Origin: Asterella californica
Taxonomy: Eukaryota > Streptophyta > Marchantiopsida > Marchantiales > Aytoniaceae
Direction: 5' to 3'
Assembly (NCBI GenBank): GCA_036924285.1
Contig: JAYKYS010000005.1
Span: 8,742,001 to 8,806,000 of the forward strand
DNA: 64,000 nucleotides
In this document: piece by piece, positions 47,701-58,274 of the stretch
How positions within the stretch are numbered: position 1 is the stretch's first letter
How the letters are laid out: every line of letters starts with the position of its first letter
Position numbers and translations under genes: made by a program
The notes under the pieces: generated by a model
Database searches by the model: none
What the model was told of the DNA's origin: nothing
Seen by the model: the letters and a program-made list of their open reading frames with translations, nothing else

Positions 47701-49420
47701 TTGAAGAATGGCAACTGGAAAACCAAATGGTGCTTGAAAACTAAACCACATTCGGAACTTGTTCAAGCGGGCTAATAGGCAAGTATCCTCGAAAATTAAA
47801 AGTTCTAATCCCCAAGCATTGATGAATAGACGAACCAGCATTCGCAAGAGTTGATAGCAGGAGTTGAAGCCAAAATCTTCGCCATTGACCACCTAAATGG
47901 TCTGCGAATGGCGCAAGGATAAATGCTGGCATAAAGAGGGCAAGAAGATAAACTGCCCTTGATATAAGTAAGATTGCTTCAACTGTCTTTGTCATGCAAG
48001 ACCACAATCACCCACGAATCGAAATGTCAGTTTCAACTTTAACTTCAATTGTTGGCAAAAAAAATCCCTGCATTTTTGTTGGCAAAACATCCGGCAGAGA
48101 TGTTTCGCCAGAAGTAAAAAGTATGGTTAGGATCTAACTTGTTTACTGAAGATACCTTCTGATCATACCTAATTCACCAGACTGTTCTTGGTCGACTGTA
48201 GTTTCCTAGAACGATAAGGACCAGTGATCAATTCACCTTACTAACATAGTCGAATGTCTGTGCACCGAAGGAGAGGCGTTGTGGGTTCCTGCTGTTTATG
48301 ACCATTCTCCCGTGGAGCTGCTCAGCCGTAGGTACAGGCATGTCCTTGAAAAGAAACGATCCTCCCAACATCAAACCGAAGAATCGCACAGCCACCTGGA
48401 CAGAGATTACGAATTGCAAAGAAATTACAGAGACCGCGGAGGTCATTTGCGTTTCCCAAAGTTTGATGTGACATATCAGGAGTGGAAGAGTCGACTCAAA
48501 CTCACCACAGTAAGTTCACTTATACTCTGCTTCTCAAAAGCAAACCGCATGCATAAAAGCGTCTAAATGCGCTCAAATGGACAAACCTCGCGAAGAACAA
48601 GACCCAGACTTGATTCTACTTGCGTCATGATGCGTTTCAATGCCACGGACTATTTTCATAAAGTCGCAACCGTGAAAGCGATGGCCAAATTGTACCTGAC
48701 CTTTGTTGTCAGCTAAAATTGCAAGGGTAGCAGGTCTCACTGCCAAAGCATTGTTGGACTTCTGCAGCAAACTCCCTCTTCCTCGACCAGTCATTTCGGA
48801 TGCTTTAGGTTGTACAAGCCTCCGGAAAGTGGCCGAGCAATAAGATCGTCCTTCATAACTTGCAGACATTTTCTGCATTTCAGTTCGGATGCTGTTCCAT
48901 CGCCAAGATCCCATCATAGTTGCCACCAGGAGCTTGCTACACTGCAATACTTTACTGAAACATTCCCCATAAGGTGAAGATTTACGAACATTTAATACTC
49001 TTCCATATTCTTCAACCCTTCTCGCATAAATAGGCACATGGTAAAGCGAAGGGTCACGAAGGCCTCTACGATGAGCCGCCTTCCTGAATGGAATTTCCCG
49101 AGCAACGTTACCGATGCGCTTTATTTCGACCACAGACAGGAAGCGCATACCTGATGCGATTATATACCCTGCACAAGGTAACGAGCATCGTACAGCGCGT
49201 GCTGCGTAAGATTCTAAATGAAAAACAACTTCTCTAGTGGCAGCTCTCCGATGACTGCATAAAAAAGGATTCCACTGAAACCCGTCGGAAGACGTTGGAC
49301 GGCAAAGCTCCCGGATAATCGACGTGCTAATTCGCGAGAAAGTGAAGAAGAACTTGCTGCTAAACTAGCGGCAGAATGCAGTACTAGTCGTCCTGCCAAT
49401 TGCACCAAAAAATTCTTCAT
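44778..49420 (-). CDS. ABC1K (aarF-domain) atypical kinase
   Basis: A multi-exon minus-strand gene. Exons with GT-AG borders and consistent phase are 47678-47584, 47363-47268, 47129-47064, 46904-46758, 46633-46514, 46334-46221, 45934-45788, 45549-45469, 45179-45012 and 44897-44778 (stop TAG). Upstream exons end near 47836, 48237 and 48587, and a probable first exon starts at the ATG of 49420. Motifs in order are GPAFIKWGQWAATRPD (the KxGQ motif), EPVASGSIAQ plus VHRAVL (Ala-rich loop), IVAVK plus VRHPG (ATP Lys), NFIHGDLHPGNIFVR (catalytic) and LVLLDVGMTAEL (metal-binding DxG). The C-terminus VCTVMVTTLILE plus GWQRKLDPD fits ADCK2-like plant ABC1Ks. Such proteins act in mitochondria or plastids and support quinone or lipid metabolism. 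The N-terminus is basic and Ser/Ala-rich, suiting an organellar transit peptide. The first three exon borders are less certain. Confidence 0.88.
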
Positions 49421-50877
49421 CCTACATCGCTTCAGTATTGGTCCCCAACTGCTTCACATTCAGTACAGCTTCCATTGTTATGACTCCTCGAAGACGAGCA
49501 AAATTGCAAGAATTCACGGACATGTAAGCAACACTCAGGAACAAGTCAAACCAGAGGCGAGGGCCACGCGAGAACCTTCTAAACTAACAAGCTCACCATG
49601 AACGGATTCGGGACGGCAACAGACACGAGCACAAAATTCCAGATGTAAGGTCACTGCGGATTCAACTGTATGGAGAGTGTGTTCGCTGCTGCATCACCGT
49701 GATCGAAGATTGAAGCGCTACACAGCAAAAGCACTGCTTCCACATTACATACTTACCAGATCCACGTTCTTAGCATCGGTAGAAAGAGCAGTCTAACCAA
49801 ATTACTCAGGATTTGATTTCCAAGAGATAAAGTTCACAGTTTCTGCAACTTTACACCGTATTAAAATTCGTTCTTCAAAAGCCATGGCCCGACGCAGTTC
49901 CTCGTACAAATGAGGAAAAGAACTGGTAAAAGGAAAGGAGTAAATGATGCAGAATCCCTGAAAGCACATTACAAATTCGAACTACGGACTGATATCTTTG
50001 CTCAGAGTCATTCTTCGGAAGAATCTGAAGGGTCAACAACCGACATAAGGTGAAATTGAACAGAAAAGACATACTCGAAAATGCGGAGCTCAGTTCCCAA
50101 GAAACCGCCAGAGTTCGCTCACAAATCGAGGCTCGTAGACAAGCTTTGCAGCTTCCCGTCTGTCGCCCCGGATTGAGCAGGAAGGTAATAAGAAAGAAAA
50201 AGAAAGACAAGTGTGGCAGAAAAGAAATAAAGAAAGGTTGTAAGGTTTCAAACAGTGAAGAGAAGGACGCTGGACACGTGGCAGAATCGTAGCATGGGAC
50301 ATATTCCACGTAACGGCATCTTTTCTCCTCTCCTCCGCAAATCACTCTTCAACGAACGCGTCACCGCCGGGCTGTGAAGCAAACTGCAGACTGCAGTAGA
50401 GAGTACTGCTTGTCACCTCTACCACGCTAAGGTTCCAACTTCCAACTTGCAGATATGAGTTACAAACTTACATTACTGTACAGGCCATAATTCTTCACAG
50501 CTGCACTTTACCTGGTTACGAGCCCTGGGGCAGTGTTTTGAACCCAACATCACTGAAGAACTGCGGTAGAACTCCGTACAGTTGTACCGCAGTACTAAAG
50601 CTAATCCGGATATTCGTTACTGTCATATCTTCAGAGGCGACGACGTAATATCTGGTGGCTTGATTTCTTCGGAAGCGTTCTGATGGGCAGTGTTTTGAAC
50701 CCGACGCGCCAAGGAGAGCAGGCGACAAGGAGAGACACATATCGCACAAAACTTGGTGGTGAATGCTCGTTGTTCACAGAGAGAGAAAGAGTTTTTGTGA
50801 TTGGAAAGGAGTTCGGAGTTTGATGGAAAGAGGAGAATATTGGTAGATTTCGTGATTGGCGGGTCTGTTTTCTTGTC
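49421..50877. promoter_or_regulatory. divergent intergenic region between ABC1K and USE1
   Basis: About 1.45 kb separates the probable ABC1K start (minus) from the USE1 start (plus), so both promoters should lie here. No clear TATA box was seen. The 18-bp string gggcagtgttttgaaccc occurs twice (50528-50545 and 50685-50702), 157 bp apart, close to USE1. Confidence 0.4.
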
Positions 50878-51600
50878 ATGGGAATCAGTCAGGCGGAGGT
50901 TAGATTGAGAAGGCTTCTTGCTGCGGCCCCTAATCAAAGGAACGAAGCAAAGTTATTGCATTATGTGGCGTCGATGCGAGAGCAGTTGGCTTTGCTGGCA
51001 GGAGGAGTAGGGTTGAACCATGACCTACGGCACATATCAGAGGCACAAGCTGTTGAATACGCCAAGATCATCGATGAAATAGCGGAAAAAATCGGTTCTA
51101 CCACGTCGCCCGATGTTTGGGAATCTCTTCGGAATGGGAAAGACGTGGAGATAAATTCTGGACCTAGACTGGATGTCAGCTTCGACGAGCCGATCCTCGC
51201 ACCGCAGACTCTCTCCCCCACCCTCAGAAGACGCAGATTCCAAAGGGAGCAGGAGGACGGGAAGAACGTGGAAGGCTTGAAGCTGGATGCTGCAGGGCAT
51301 GAAACGATTAACAAGCATCGACAGATTCAGGAGGCTTTGACAGATGAGATGGCACAGTTGTCCGAGCAACTGAAGAACAACAGCTATTTGATGGAAAAAA
51401 CTCTGAAAGATACCGCGCATCTCGTGGATGATACCGATACCGTCATTGAGCGCAACCTTGCGGCTACAAATCGTGTGAATCAGAGGGCCAGCATAATATA
51501 TAAGACAAACTGGAAGACCGGCTGTTATACTTGGTTGATGCTCATCCTAATGATCTTTATCTTTATCTTCATGGTTGGATTAATACGTCTCACAGGTTAG
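50878..51600 (+). CDS. USE1: USE1-type SNARE, ER-Golgi fusion
   Basis: A single-exon 240-aa protein. The N-terminus MGISQAEVRLRRLLAAAP, then LLHYVASMREQL, matches the plant USE1 family as I recall it. Residues about 144-207 form the SNARE coiled coil (QIQEALTDEMAQLSEQLK, then DDTDTVIERNLAATNRVN). Residues about 217-237 are a hydrophobic C-terminal anchor (MLILMIFIFIFMVGLI), giving a tail-anchored protein with a very short lumenal end. USE1 is a Q-SNARE for retrograde Golgi-to-ER fusion, working with syntaxin-18/Sec20/Sec22-type partners. The length suits the family, and the start is the first ATG of the conserved block. The middle (residues 75-135) is poorly conserved linker. Absence of introns contrasts with its neighbours; no poly(A) or flanking duplication marks it as a retrocopy. 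Confidence 0.92.
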   Translation: MGISQAEVRLRRLLAAAPNQRNEAKLLHYVASMREQLALLAGGVGLNHDLRHISEAQAVEYAKIIDEIAEKIGSTTSPDVWESLRNGKDVEINSGPRLDVSFDEPILAPQTLSPTLRRRRFQREQEDGKNVEGLKLDAAGHETINKHRQIQEALTDEMAQLSEQLKNNSYLMEKTLKDTAHLVDDTDTVIERNLAATNRVNQRASIIYKTNWKTGCYTWLMLILMIFIFIFMVGLIRLTG

Positions 51601-52900
51601 AACCATGAAAACAGAACAGGATGTTGTAACCTCAACTAAACACCCACAGCTGGAGCCCGGATATGACGAGGCCGTCACAGGAACGCCGCTGTAGGAAGTT
51701 CAATTTGATGTGAAACTAGATGCTACACAGGTCATTCTGACGTCGCGGCGACAGTGCGAGTGACAGATTTCTGAGGACGATGTGAAGTATGCTAGTATGC
51801 TGTTCGAGTTCGGGTGTATGGTTTGTACGAACTTCAAGACCGGCGGGGCGTTATGGCCTTCAAGCAGGGACAGCAAACTAGCTCCAGCAGTAGCGGTGAT
51901 TATTGATCTCTGACATGAGCAACAGAGTCCCCTCCGTTCTTCCAATAAGTTCGATGTCGTTATACTCGAGAATCATCATAGCGAAGATGTCTATGTAAAG
52001 GTGACTCAGTATGTGGTAGTACAGTTAATCCTGAATTTGGTGTCTCCCCTAGGAATCTATCTCATTTCTGGAAATGCTGGACTGGATTTTGATAACGTAG
52101 TCCAGTTCTGACTGTAAAGCTTTTTCATGCCTTGTCTTGGCTCCTCGAGCCGTGCCCATCGCTGTAGAAGATGTTCTAGCAGAGTTTTTCATGTTTTGAC
52201 TAGAAGCTGTACAGAAGGGGTTTGTTTCACTTATAACAAAGCTCCAGGTTTTTCAGCTCTAGCTTGTTTTGGTGATGCAGACCACGATATGATCGCCTTG
52301 TGCCAAGACCGCGTTTTCTGAGCATCTCATTGGATATGGATATCCGAGTTTTGTAGATGCTTATGTGCAGTTCTGATAAAGACTATAGCTTTCAGGAATG
52401 GACTGGTACAACTGAAGCAGCCAAGCGCGCGCCTTAAATCTAATGTCGCTTGTTCTGCACACTGGTGACAATCTTTGAAACGTTACGAGTTTTCAGTGTT
52501 AACGGTGTGGATTTCACGGGTATAATTAGAGAGTTGTTATCAGGGACTGCTATATACTTCTCTGGAAATCGGGGCTGAAGACCTGCGACTGGAGGACACT
52601 ACTTTTCGGTCTAAGCAGAAGCGGAGGAATGAGGTAGGTACTGAATATGTGCCGAGGTGAATAAATCATGTGTCGTGTTTTAAAGATGAGGAGTGAAGTG
52701 AGAATCAAAGAATCAAGAATAGAGTTTTTCTCTTAAAGATGAGGAGTAAAGTGAGAAACAAAGGAAATCAAGGACAGATTTTGTGCTCAAGGTGAACACG
52801 GTGCAGCCAAAGACGTCAAGTGAGGTACTCGCAGTTGCACGAAGAGGTGTCGGTTCGGAGAGGATGAGCTAAGTGAATCTACAAGTGGTATGAGAGGATT
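51601..52900. other. USE1 downstream region, no further gene seen
   Basis: The 3' UTR and intergenic DNA. Several short frames are open, but none is supported. Confidence 0.35.
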
Positions 52901-52905
52901 CTACG

Positions 52906-53270
52906 TGCCTCTCTTGATTTAAGCAAGTATATCAGAGCAGAGCTTCAAACTGTGTATCAAGGTACAACAGCTCTCGATGTCCTCCGGAGGACATAGCGTA
53001 GTGGTTAGTACTCTCCTCTCACTGGAGTTGAGGTCCCGGGCCCGGGCCCTAGAACGTTCTCGAGGGACATTCCCGGGCTCGAGAGTTGGCAGCCATTGGA
53101 TTTTTCATGCCTCTCTTGATTTAAGCAAGTATATCAGAGCAGAGCTTCAAACTGTGTATCAAGATACAACAGCTTTCGATGTCCTCCGGAGGACATAGCG
53201 TAAGGGTTAGTACTCTCCTCACTGGAGTTGAGATCCCGGGCCCGAGGGTTGGTAGCCATTGGATCTTTCA
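52906..53270 (+). repeat. tandemly duplicated tRNA-like repeat (SINE-like)
   Basis: Unit 1 (52906-53107, 202 bp) and unit 2 (53108 to about 53270) begin tgcctctcttgatttaagca and end ggatttttca or ggatctttca. Each contains tcctccggaggacatagcgt followed by a good tRNA A box (TAGCGTAGTGG in unit 1) and a possible anticodon arm (ctccTCTCACTggag). A GC-rich segment follows where a B box would fall. Unit 2 lacks about 40 bp of the GC-rich part. Confidence 0.65.
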
Positions 53271-54841
53271 GGCCAGCACGCATTGAGCCATAACACGCAA
53301 CCTTCAAAACGAAACGTGGTCTTGTATTTACTCTCCAATATGCGGCACAATGGGTTGATGGAGAAACATGTATATCCTCCCATATCTGTCGGTCCGTGTA
53401 TAGGTGCGCAAAATTACTCACATACACCCGGACTCTGAAGGAGGAAACATGTGCAACTGAGCAACCCCATTTTCGCCTTCTAAGCACTCATGGGACAATA
53501 AACTACCGGGACCTCTTCACTTTGGGCTGGCACAGGTTCACGCTTAATGAGGCAGGCCATAGCATTACTAGAACTTTTGCAGCTTCTTACAAACGGGGAG
53601 ATGTAAAACATAAACAATACAATCACAAATTGTAACGTTCGAACTTAAGTACACCGCTCGTTTGTAGTGAAACTGTCGTCGAACGTGAATTTTTGAAGAT
53701 CGTTATCAAACTGTCTTCAGATCCAGTTTTATTCCGTGGTTGGTAAATAGTATCTGTTTTCCCGTAGATTGTTCTCTAAGATCTACGGGAATGAAAGTAA
53801 AGTTAGGATTATATTTAATTAACGGACCAATCTTTAACGAGATTTCGGGTTCTAGTCTGGAGCTTTAAGTACGTCTGCGGAATAAGATTTAGAAGGAGTT
53901 TTGACAACGTTTCTGTTATCGAGTGTTGACTGGAAACTCAAGTACAGTATTACAACTATTCTCAAATTTTGGAGCTCTACAGAAGACCTTGAGGAGATAA
54001 ATCACAGTAATTGAAGTGAAATTAAATTTCTCTTACACTTTCGCAAGTCCAATTGAGATTGGTACCTAAATCAAAATTTTTTATAACATCTCATGGCATA
54101 GTACGGGCTCATATAGCTTACATATGTCTCAACGTTCATTGAAAAGTGGTCGGGTAGATCCTTGAAGTCTTTTCTCACTCCATCTTAGAGAACAGAATAC
54201 AGAAATCGCATTCTAGAAGACCTAGGCTCATATCAATCACTTTCCAGATCCACATTAGTCTCTCACCTAATCAGTAATTAAATATTGAATGTTTTCTTCA
54301 TGCCCTCGCAATACAGACTTTGGTAAGCAATCTCTAATAAAATCAAACTCCACATCTCAACTTCATGTGATCTGTCTCAACCTCCTCTCTGGAATCTTTG
54401 TGCGCTCTCTGTATTCCTCTTCGCGATAGTCTCCTCCCGCTAGGACTGAAGCTGGGATCCTCAACCCTTTCTCTTGAGACCTCTTCCTGATCTCCCGGCC
54501 ATGTTCGTGAAGTCCACGTGTGGTTAACTCATTGCCCGAATAGGTAGATAAAAAGGAGTTAATAAAAGACATTAGTGACATAAACCCCTAGTGTGGGTAG
54601 TGGGTACAGAAACTCCTGATGTGGGTATTCCTTGTCACCAAGACCACGTCATTCTGACAAAAGTCATGATGACGTACAATGTCAACTTGAGAAAACTTGA
54701 AAGAAATAAAGATATATATTTTATTTTTTTATTTTTCTTCCTTATTTTTCATAAATCTAGTGTCCTAGACAGACGTTAGAAAGAATTCAACTGAGAATAT
54801 TAGTTATTTTTAAACCCCTATCCTCATAAGGGGATAAAGCG
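53271..54841. other. no recognisable gene
   Basis: AT-rich intergenic sequence. An 11-bp inverted repeat (ttcccgtagat / atctacgggaa, 53759-53791) is the only structure noted. Confidence 0.3.
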
Positions 54842-54853
54842 GGAACATCCACC
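54842..54853. repeat. direct repeat flanking the TIR element, left
   Basis: ggaacatccacc, identical to 56381-56392. Depending on where the inverted repeat is taken to start, the target duplication is 8-12 bp. Confidence 0.75.
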
Positions 54854-54953
54854 AGAAATTTACTTGGTCGGGCCCATGCGCCAAACTCGTTACTTGACCG
54901 GGCCCATGCGCTAAACTCGTTACTTGATCGGGCCCTTGACTGGTAGTAGGAAG
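54854..54953 (+). repeat. terminal inverted repeat, left
   Basis: About 100 bp, inverted match to 56281-56380 with a few substitutions. It ends ...gactggtagtaggaagt. Confidence 0.9.
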
Positions 54954-54997
54954 TTGATGATATACACGTAAGCATAGTGTGTCGACGTGGACTTCTG

Positions 54998-55764
54998 ACG
55001 ATGACACGACAGCGCCTCTGCCACTTCCTGCTTCAAAGCATTAAGCTTCTGTTGATAAGGTGCAACACGATTGTCAATCTCCTTGGAACTCAAGTTTTTC
55101 TCGTAAGCCTCCACAGTGACCGTGTGCTTTTGTTGCAACTTCTCTTGCTTCTCCCGCTCTCAGATGGTACTTCTCGGTGACGTAAATGTTGCCCCAGTGG
55201 GAGATTTCTATCTCACGTCTCACGTTCCAGTTGCTTGACAACCGCAAAAGGCTCGTTGTTCTCAAAGTGCGCGGTGATTGGCGCATATGAGAGAGCAGAC
55301 GCATTCTCATAAAGACCATACCTAATTTCTCCATCAACAATCTTGCTTGCCTCCACCACCTTAGTGAAAGAATCCACACGAAAGCTTGGGACTCTCAAGG
55401 CGGTTGTTTGCATTTTGACCGGATAAGGAGAGAGGTAGTACGCGGAATCATGGAAAAGTACAAGTTGCACATCTGACTGTCCTATCTCGACAGGGAAGGG
55501 TGTTAATAGATGAGTGAACACTGAGTAGACATCCAGGGCTACAGTCTCTCCTCTGCCGAGGGGTTTAGGCAATTGTACAGAAAACAACGTAACATTAGTT
55601 GGACCTTCAGCTTTTGCGGATTTAACTTGAAGAAAAACTGGTTGCACTTTACTTTTGCCCTTGCCTTCAGATGTGGTGACTCTCAGAAAAGCCAAGTTCT
55701 TAGACTGCTCTGAGCTCAGTGCCAGTAAAACCTCGGAAGCAGGTTCTGAGCCCTTGTTCTCGAC
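54998..55764 (-). pseudogene. captured ribophorin I (OST1/RPN1) gene fragments
   Basis: The minus-strand frame begins VENKGSEPASEVLLALSSEQ directly after a splice acceptor-like cag (55765-55767), preceded by intron-like sequence. It goes on through VALDVYSVFTHLLTPFPVEI, LVLFHDSAYYLSPYPVKMQT and ITAHFENNEPFAVVKQLERE, all typical of subunit 1 of the ER oligosaccharyltransferase. A 7-bp tandem duplication (tctcacg, 55211-55224) shifts the frame. After it the sequence resumes as REIEISHWGNIYVTEKYHL. It then jumps, in another frame, to EKQEKLQQKHTVTVEAYEKN and PYQQKLNALKQEVAEAL, which looks like the protein's C-terminal coiled coil. The middle (several hundred residues in the normal ~600-aa protein) is absent. 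No functional protein is expected. Confidence 0.8.
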
Positions 55765-55976
55765 CTGTATGTCCAAAATTACGGATTGAGTTTAACTAAA
55801 TGACGATGACTGCGCAAGAACATAATTTTTTTAAAAGGTCTACCGTAAATCATCGAAGGCACTGATTAAACTCCGCTACCAGATTTTCAGACCGGCGGAC
55901 AGAATGTACATGACGAGAAGAGACCAGCGAGCAATTGACGTAGAAATTAGCAGCAAACGAGGCCGAGGGTCATAGT

Positions 55977-56031
55977 GTGAGGAACACAGCCCAAATCAAG
56001 TGAGCAACTTGATTTGGGCTGTGTTCCTCAC
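55977..56031. repeat. perfect 25-bp hairpin, 5-nt loop
   Basis: Arm 1 at 55977-56001 (gtgaggaacacagcccaaat then caagt), loop gagca, arm 2 at 56007-56031. It lies inside the TIR element, between the OST1 pieces and the right TIR. Confidence 0.9.
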
Positions 56032-56280
56032 GATTTGAGACGTCAGATCAATCTATATTGCACACCACAGTCACATCGTAAGAGAGGAATCAGATATTGA
56101 TCCAAGAGAAGATATTCTTCAAGTGCAAGCAGGTCGGGCACATGAAACGGCAAGAGAAAATTACAGATCTCCAATCTCGCAATCCCACTCAATGACAAAA
56201 ACCTGCTCGCCGATCCACAGAGAAAGAAATCAATAAAACCTGCCACGATGTCAACAGCCCTGCCACGATGTCGGTCGAAC

Positions 56281-56380
56281 ACTTCCTACTACCAGTCAAG
56301 GGCCCGATCAAGTAACGAGTTTGACGCATGGACCCGGTCAAGTAACGAGTTTGGCGCATGGGCCGACCAAGTAAATTACT
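56281..56380 (-). repeat. terminal inverted repeat, right
   Basis: Inverted match to 54854-54953. On the plus strand it begins acttcctactaccagtcaag. Confidence 0.9.
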
Positions 56381-56392
56381 GGAACATCCACC
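56381..56392. repeat. direct repeat flanking the TIR element, right
   Basis: ggaacatccacc, identical to 54842-54853. Confidence 0.75.
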
Positions 56393-58274
56393 CCAGAATG
56401 TTCCAGTAACAGCCGTTTTATGGGAAACCATCACGTACGGTTTGGTGACGGCTTGCGGGCTAGTTCTACAGCACAAACTAGAGACATATCCGTTTATATT
56501 CCTACCAATGTGAGATGAAGTCGGAACTGTTTCAGGTCATTCATTCACATGAATTCACATATAAATGAGTGATTGTAATAGCACAATGAATATTATTTCA
56601 AATGGATCAATATCTATTTAATGCATTATGTAGATCAGTAGTTTTTCTAGTTTTTCCAGTTCTCGTTATCTATAAACTATTCTAGAAAATGGAAGTTGAG
56701 AATTTTACTCCTCAGAAGTCCAAGCGACATACGAGTCCATATCACTCCTGGTTACCTAATATTAGGGCAATTCAGTCAATTTTATACGAATTTTATTTGA
56801 AAAGTAACTGTTTAAAAATAAACAAAAATTTAATTAAAAACTCCCTTTCTTGGATTTCACGTGATTTCTAAATTTTAGTTTAGTGACCTTCCAAAGATTG
56901 GTTAGTGGTGCTGCAATCTGAATCTATTCGTCTGACACATTCGTTTTCTTGCGTTTTTGATTTTCTTAACTACCTTCTCTACTAAGAAAGATCTAGGAAA
57001 AGCTCGGATTGCACAGAGCTATGGGGTGACATATAGTGTCCCGAGAGACCTCATTACTTGAGCAGGTGGTGTGTTCTGATGGTTTTTTCTTTATTCCATT
57101 GGTTTGGTGTTCCTGTATTGTATCTCTCGTTGAGTGTTTTTCCCACTTGTCTGTTATGCTATTTTCTTTTCATTTTCCTTAATGCCCTGCTCGCCGATGT
57201 TTGAGACCCCTTATTCCATGCTAGCGAGATGATCTAAAACATGTCGCATACGTTTTCGAACATTTTCGGATGAAAGGCTGCATTGCCATGTGCTGTTCTC
57301 GTCGCCTCGGAAGACTGATTCTGATTCTTCGTCAGACGTTTCTTACAGTATTGTCGAGTGATGCCATCACATACGATGTGGCGTTTCAGTTGCATCTTAT
57401 TTTCTAAGTGTTTCTGCTTGCAGCGATAGGTTCATTCCCTGGGAATTGTAGGTTGGCTTGGCTGGTACCTGACCTGCACCTACCGGGCAGAGATGGATAT
57501 GGTACCTGCTTTCAAGAGCCGCGTTACTCTCGCATCCTGCGCATTATCATCATCTGCATTTCCGTATTCTCGGGTCGACGAGCCGGAGTGATATCAAGAC
57601 AAACAATGAACGCTTGGATGAAGATTCAAGCACATCTGTAGTGCCCGACCTTTTCCGTAGAAGCGGAACATAATCTTTCGGGAAAGCTGCCAAAATGATT
57701 CCAGATATCGGAATGCGGTCATGGAAACTTCTTGTTATCGTCCCGCTGCCATCAAGGCGACATTTCGTTGCATGCCTGACCTTAAAGTGAGAACAAACTG
57801 ATCACAGTCCATGTTGCTCCAATGCTCGAAGTGACGCAATTTTTGAAGGAGATTAGAGTTGTCAGTGCGCAACCGGTCGCCGAAATATCAGGTGAAGATT
57901 ACACTGGGATTTTGCTTCACATCAAGTAACATTGGGAAAGCAGGGGTGGAACATTCTCCAAGACGATCTACCGAGCATGGAGGTTGGCACATATGGAGCG
58001 TTTGAACGATGTCCCTCACGGGTTCAACAGAGCGATGTAGCAATACAGGATCGGTTGAAAGGGCAAGCAGTGCATGGTTATGACCATCACAAGGAGAGCT
58101 TGAGCGCATCGACCCTGTCTGTCGATTACGAGCCGCGCTATATCAGGGAGAGACAATGGCGAAACTGGCGATTGATTGTACCGTGTGCGCCAATGCGGGC
58201 GGATATGTAACGACTGTAGGTTACAAATCTTTCATTCCTCCAGTGAATCTCGCGTCTCTACGGAGTGCGGAGTC
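56393..58274. other. intergenic and 5' region of the MORN gene
   Basis: No supported gene. The promoter and 5' UTR of the downstream gene should lie towards 58 kb. Non-coding exons cannot be excluded. Confidence 0.35.

Larger units (their letters stand above)
54854..56380. mobile_element. 1.5-kb TIR DNA transposon carrying OST1 gene pieces
   Basis: A 1527-bp unit bounded by about 100-bp terminal inverted repeats (54854-54953 and 56281-56380) that start AGAAATTTACTTGGTCGG and AGTAATTTACTTGGTCGG. Each TIR holds two tandem copies of a 30-bp subunit with ccaaactcgttacttgac. A 12-bp direct repeat lies outside both ends. The interior has no transposase but contains ribophorin I gene fragments and a perfect hairpin. 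This is the structure of a Pack-type (MULE- or hAT-like) non-autonomous element. An 8-bp duplication with CCAG ends would favour hAT, and 9-12 bp would favour Mutator. I cannot decide. Confidence 0.75.

Noticed and set aside
58176..58274. Earlier start for the MORN protein at 58176
   Set aside because: The frame begins with TTG directly after a stop codon; the first ATG in frame is at 58275.
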